DNA of 5,213 nt from Nitrososphaera sp. UBA210 (GTDB lineage: Archaea; Thermoproteota; Nitrososphaeria; Nitrososphaerales; Nitrososphaeraceae), in NCBI GenBank assembly GCA_002494895.1, contig DADA01000002.1, forward strand, positions 1-5,213, read 5' to 3'. The position numbers were made by a program, and so were the translations under genes. Shown here in pieces: positions 4,169-5,213 of this stretch. The first letter of the stretch is position 1. Every line of letters starts with the position of its first letter. The notes beneath the pieces were generated by a model. It made no database searches. It saw only the letters and a list, made by a program, of their open reading frames with translations, and had not been told where the DNA came from.

Positions 4169-5213
4169 ATTGAAAACGGGATATTGACAAAGACCACCGC
4201 GTTCTTGAAGGGTGCCTTTAAGGAATACTACTTCAAGTCCGCAAAGAATCTGGAAGAACCAAAAAAGATGGAGCAACGTGAATTCGGATACAGCCATTTT
4301 GGCCAGTCAGGGATGGTCCGACATCTTTCATTCCGCAGTACAGGGGAGCTCATCGCTACTCTTGTCAAGGAGGTGCCTTCAGACGTATACTGCTCAAACG
4401 CATACTATCGATTTCCCACCAGCCCCATGCAGGATAAGGAATGGACAGGGGCAGACATGATATTCGACATCGACGGCAAAGACCTCGGCCTGGAATGCGT
4501 TCCTTCTCATTCCTATCTCATTTGCGCAAGCTGCGGTGCGTCCAGTCCTGCGGCGGAGTCCAAGGGACCATATTCCTGTCACTCATGCCGCCGCAGCAAG
4601 TACGAATCCAGTTCGATTCCTTGCAGCCGGTGCGTCGAGGGTTCGAAAAAAGAAGTAGTGAAACTTGTCGATTTTCTAAAAAATGATCTTGGGATTGAAC
4701 CTGACAATATTGGGATATATTTTTCCGGCAACAACGGTTTTCACGTCCACATCGGTGATGAATCCTACGTGCCTCTTGACCCGGCGGCCCGTTCTGACCT
4801 GGTCGGCTATGTTCGCGGAGCAGGATTGATGGCAGAAAGTCTAGGAGTCAGAAAGGGCGACGGCAGTACTTCCTTCATAAAATTCCCCCGGGGCGGTATC
4901 GAATACGGCTGGAGAAGCAGAATGGCTGATGAGCTGGGGATCAACAGTACTTCGACAATAAAGCTTCGCAACATTGTTGAGCATGCTGGCGGCTATTCTG
5001 CTTTCAAAATGGAGCTCGACAGAAAGGCGAAGGAAAAAGGCGCAAAGATAGATCCTCAAGTCACTACTGATATCCACAGGGTCTTTCGAATGCCGGGTAC
5101 TCTGAACAGCAAGAGCGGCCTGGCCAAGACAAGGTGTTCGCAATTATCCTCCTTCGATCCATTCGTCGATGCATGCCTGCTTGGAGATAGCAAAGCGACT
5201 GTAAAAGTAAAGT
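4166..5213 (+). CDS. priS: DNA primase small (catalytic) subunit PriS, 3' end outside the window
   Basis: Catalytic subunit of the AEP-superfamily primase, synthesising primers from NTPs or dNTPs. The frame is open for 349 codons to the edge; only a short C-terminus should be missing. Visible are the N-terminal FLKGAFKEYYF (13-23), the metal-binding FDID with Asp101 and Asp103, the nucleotide-binding YFSGNNGFHVH (185-195), and IDPQVTTDIHRVFRMPGTLN (295-314), which supplies the third acidic residue (Asp296 or Asp302) and the RxPGTL signature. Residues 111-156 are cysteine-rich: Cys111, His115, Cys120, Cys123, Cys138, Cys141, Cys153, Cys156, enough for two metal sites. The start is TTG 4166: the codon before it follows the priL stop, the first in-frame ATG is residue 36 (too late), and AGGA at 4154-4157 sits 8 nt upstream. 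TTG 4184 is less likely. Confidence 0.94.
   Translation, partial: MIENGILTKTTAFLKGAFKEYYFKSAKNLEEPKKMEQREFGYSHFGQSGMVRHLSFRSTGELIATLVKEVPSDVYCSNAYYRFPTSPMQDKEWTGADMIFDIDGKDLGLECVPSHSYLICASCGASSPAAESKGPYSCHSCRRSKYESSSIPCSRCVEGSKKEVVKLVDFLKNDLGIEPDNIGIYFSGNNGFHVHIGDESYVPLDPAARSDLVGYVRGAGLMAESLGVRKGDGSTSFIKFPRGGIEYGWRSRMADELGINSTSTIKLRNIVEHAGGYSAFKMELDRKAKEKGAKIDPQVTTDIHRVFRMPGTLNSKSGLAKTRCSQLSSFDPFVDACLLGDSKATVKVK

Noticed and set aside
4166..4275. priS as a truncated or frameshifted gene because no ATG begins it
   Set aside because: The frame is intact from TTG 4166, with the conserved FLKGAFKEYYF segment in place; a non-ATG start explains it without any lesion.
4212..4686. Short plus-strand ORFs of about 80 codons inside priS
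   Set aside because: They are in other frames of priS, whose uninterrupted frame carries the catalytic motifs on both sides of this region.
1..5213. A new defence system, mobile element or CRISPR array
   Set aside because: Four of the six confident genes are core metabolism, repair or replication. No direct-repeat array, transposase, integrase, toxin-antitoxin pair or defence-type domain is visible.

Overview
The window looks like a chromosomal segment of an ammonia-oxidising thaumarchaeon (Nitrososphaerota), probably on the Nitrososphaera side judging by an estimated GC content near 50%. The evidence is archaeal throughout. There is a heterodimeric primase (PriL with four Fe-S cysteines, followed by PriS). 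There is the ADH/dehydroquinate synthase II entry to aromatic biosynthesis used by archaea that lack the classical DAHP route. TATA boxes lie about 22-30 nt before several start codons, which predicts leaderless mRNAs, and genes inside operons use TTG starts. The taxon is inferred from protein character and was not computed.

Layout. Positions 1-1253 (minus strand) hold a two-gene shikimate-entry operon: ADH synthase (471-1253), then 3-dehydroquinate synthase II, which overlaps it by 8 nt and leaves the window at base 1. Positions 1254-1574 are a gene-poor divergent spacer. It contains the operon promoter, a 7-bp inverted repeat around a TATA-like stretch, and a possible 27-codon ORF. Positions 1575-1778 (plus) encode a 67-aa single C2H2 zinc-finger protein. 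Positions 1867-2184 (plus) encode a 105-aa single-pass membrane protein of unknown function. It converges, with only 4 bp between stop codons, on an endonuclease IV gene (2189-3058, minus). A 90-bp divergent promoter region then separates endonuclease IV from priL (3149-4162, plus). PriS follows in the same frame, after one TAG stop and one further codon (4166 to beyond 5213).

How the genes relate. The two aro genes catalyse consecutive steps from an aspartate-semialdehyde-derived precursor to 3-dehydroquinate. PriL and PriS form one enzyme that makes primers for replication, and their adjacency suggests matched synthesis. Endonuclease IV (base excision repair) is divergent from the primase operon, a replication/repair neighbourhood that may or may not reflect shared control. 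The zinc-finger and membrane proteins have no assignable function. No mobile element, CRISPR array, tRNA or rRNA was seen. Most of the window is core housekeeping; the less ordinary parts are the small genes at 1400-2184, the priL-priS junction and the cysteine-rich segment of PriS.
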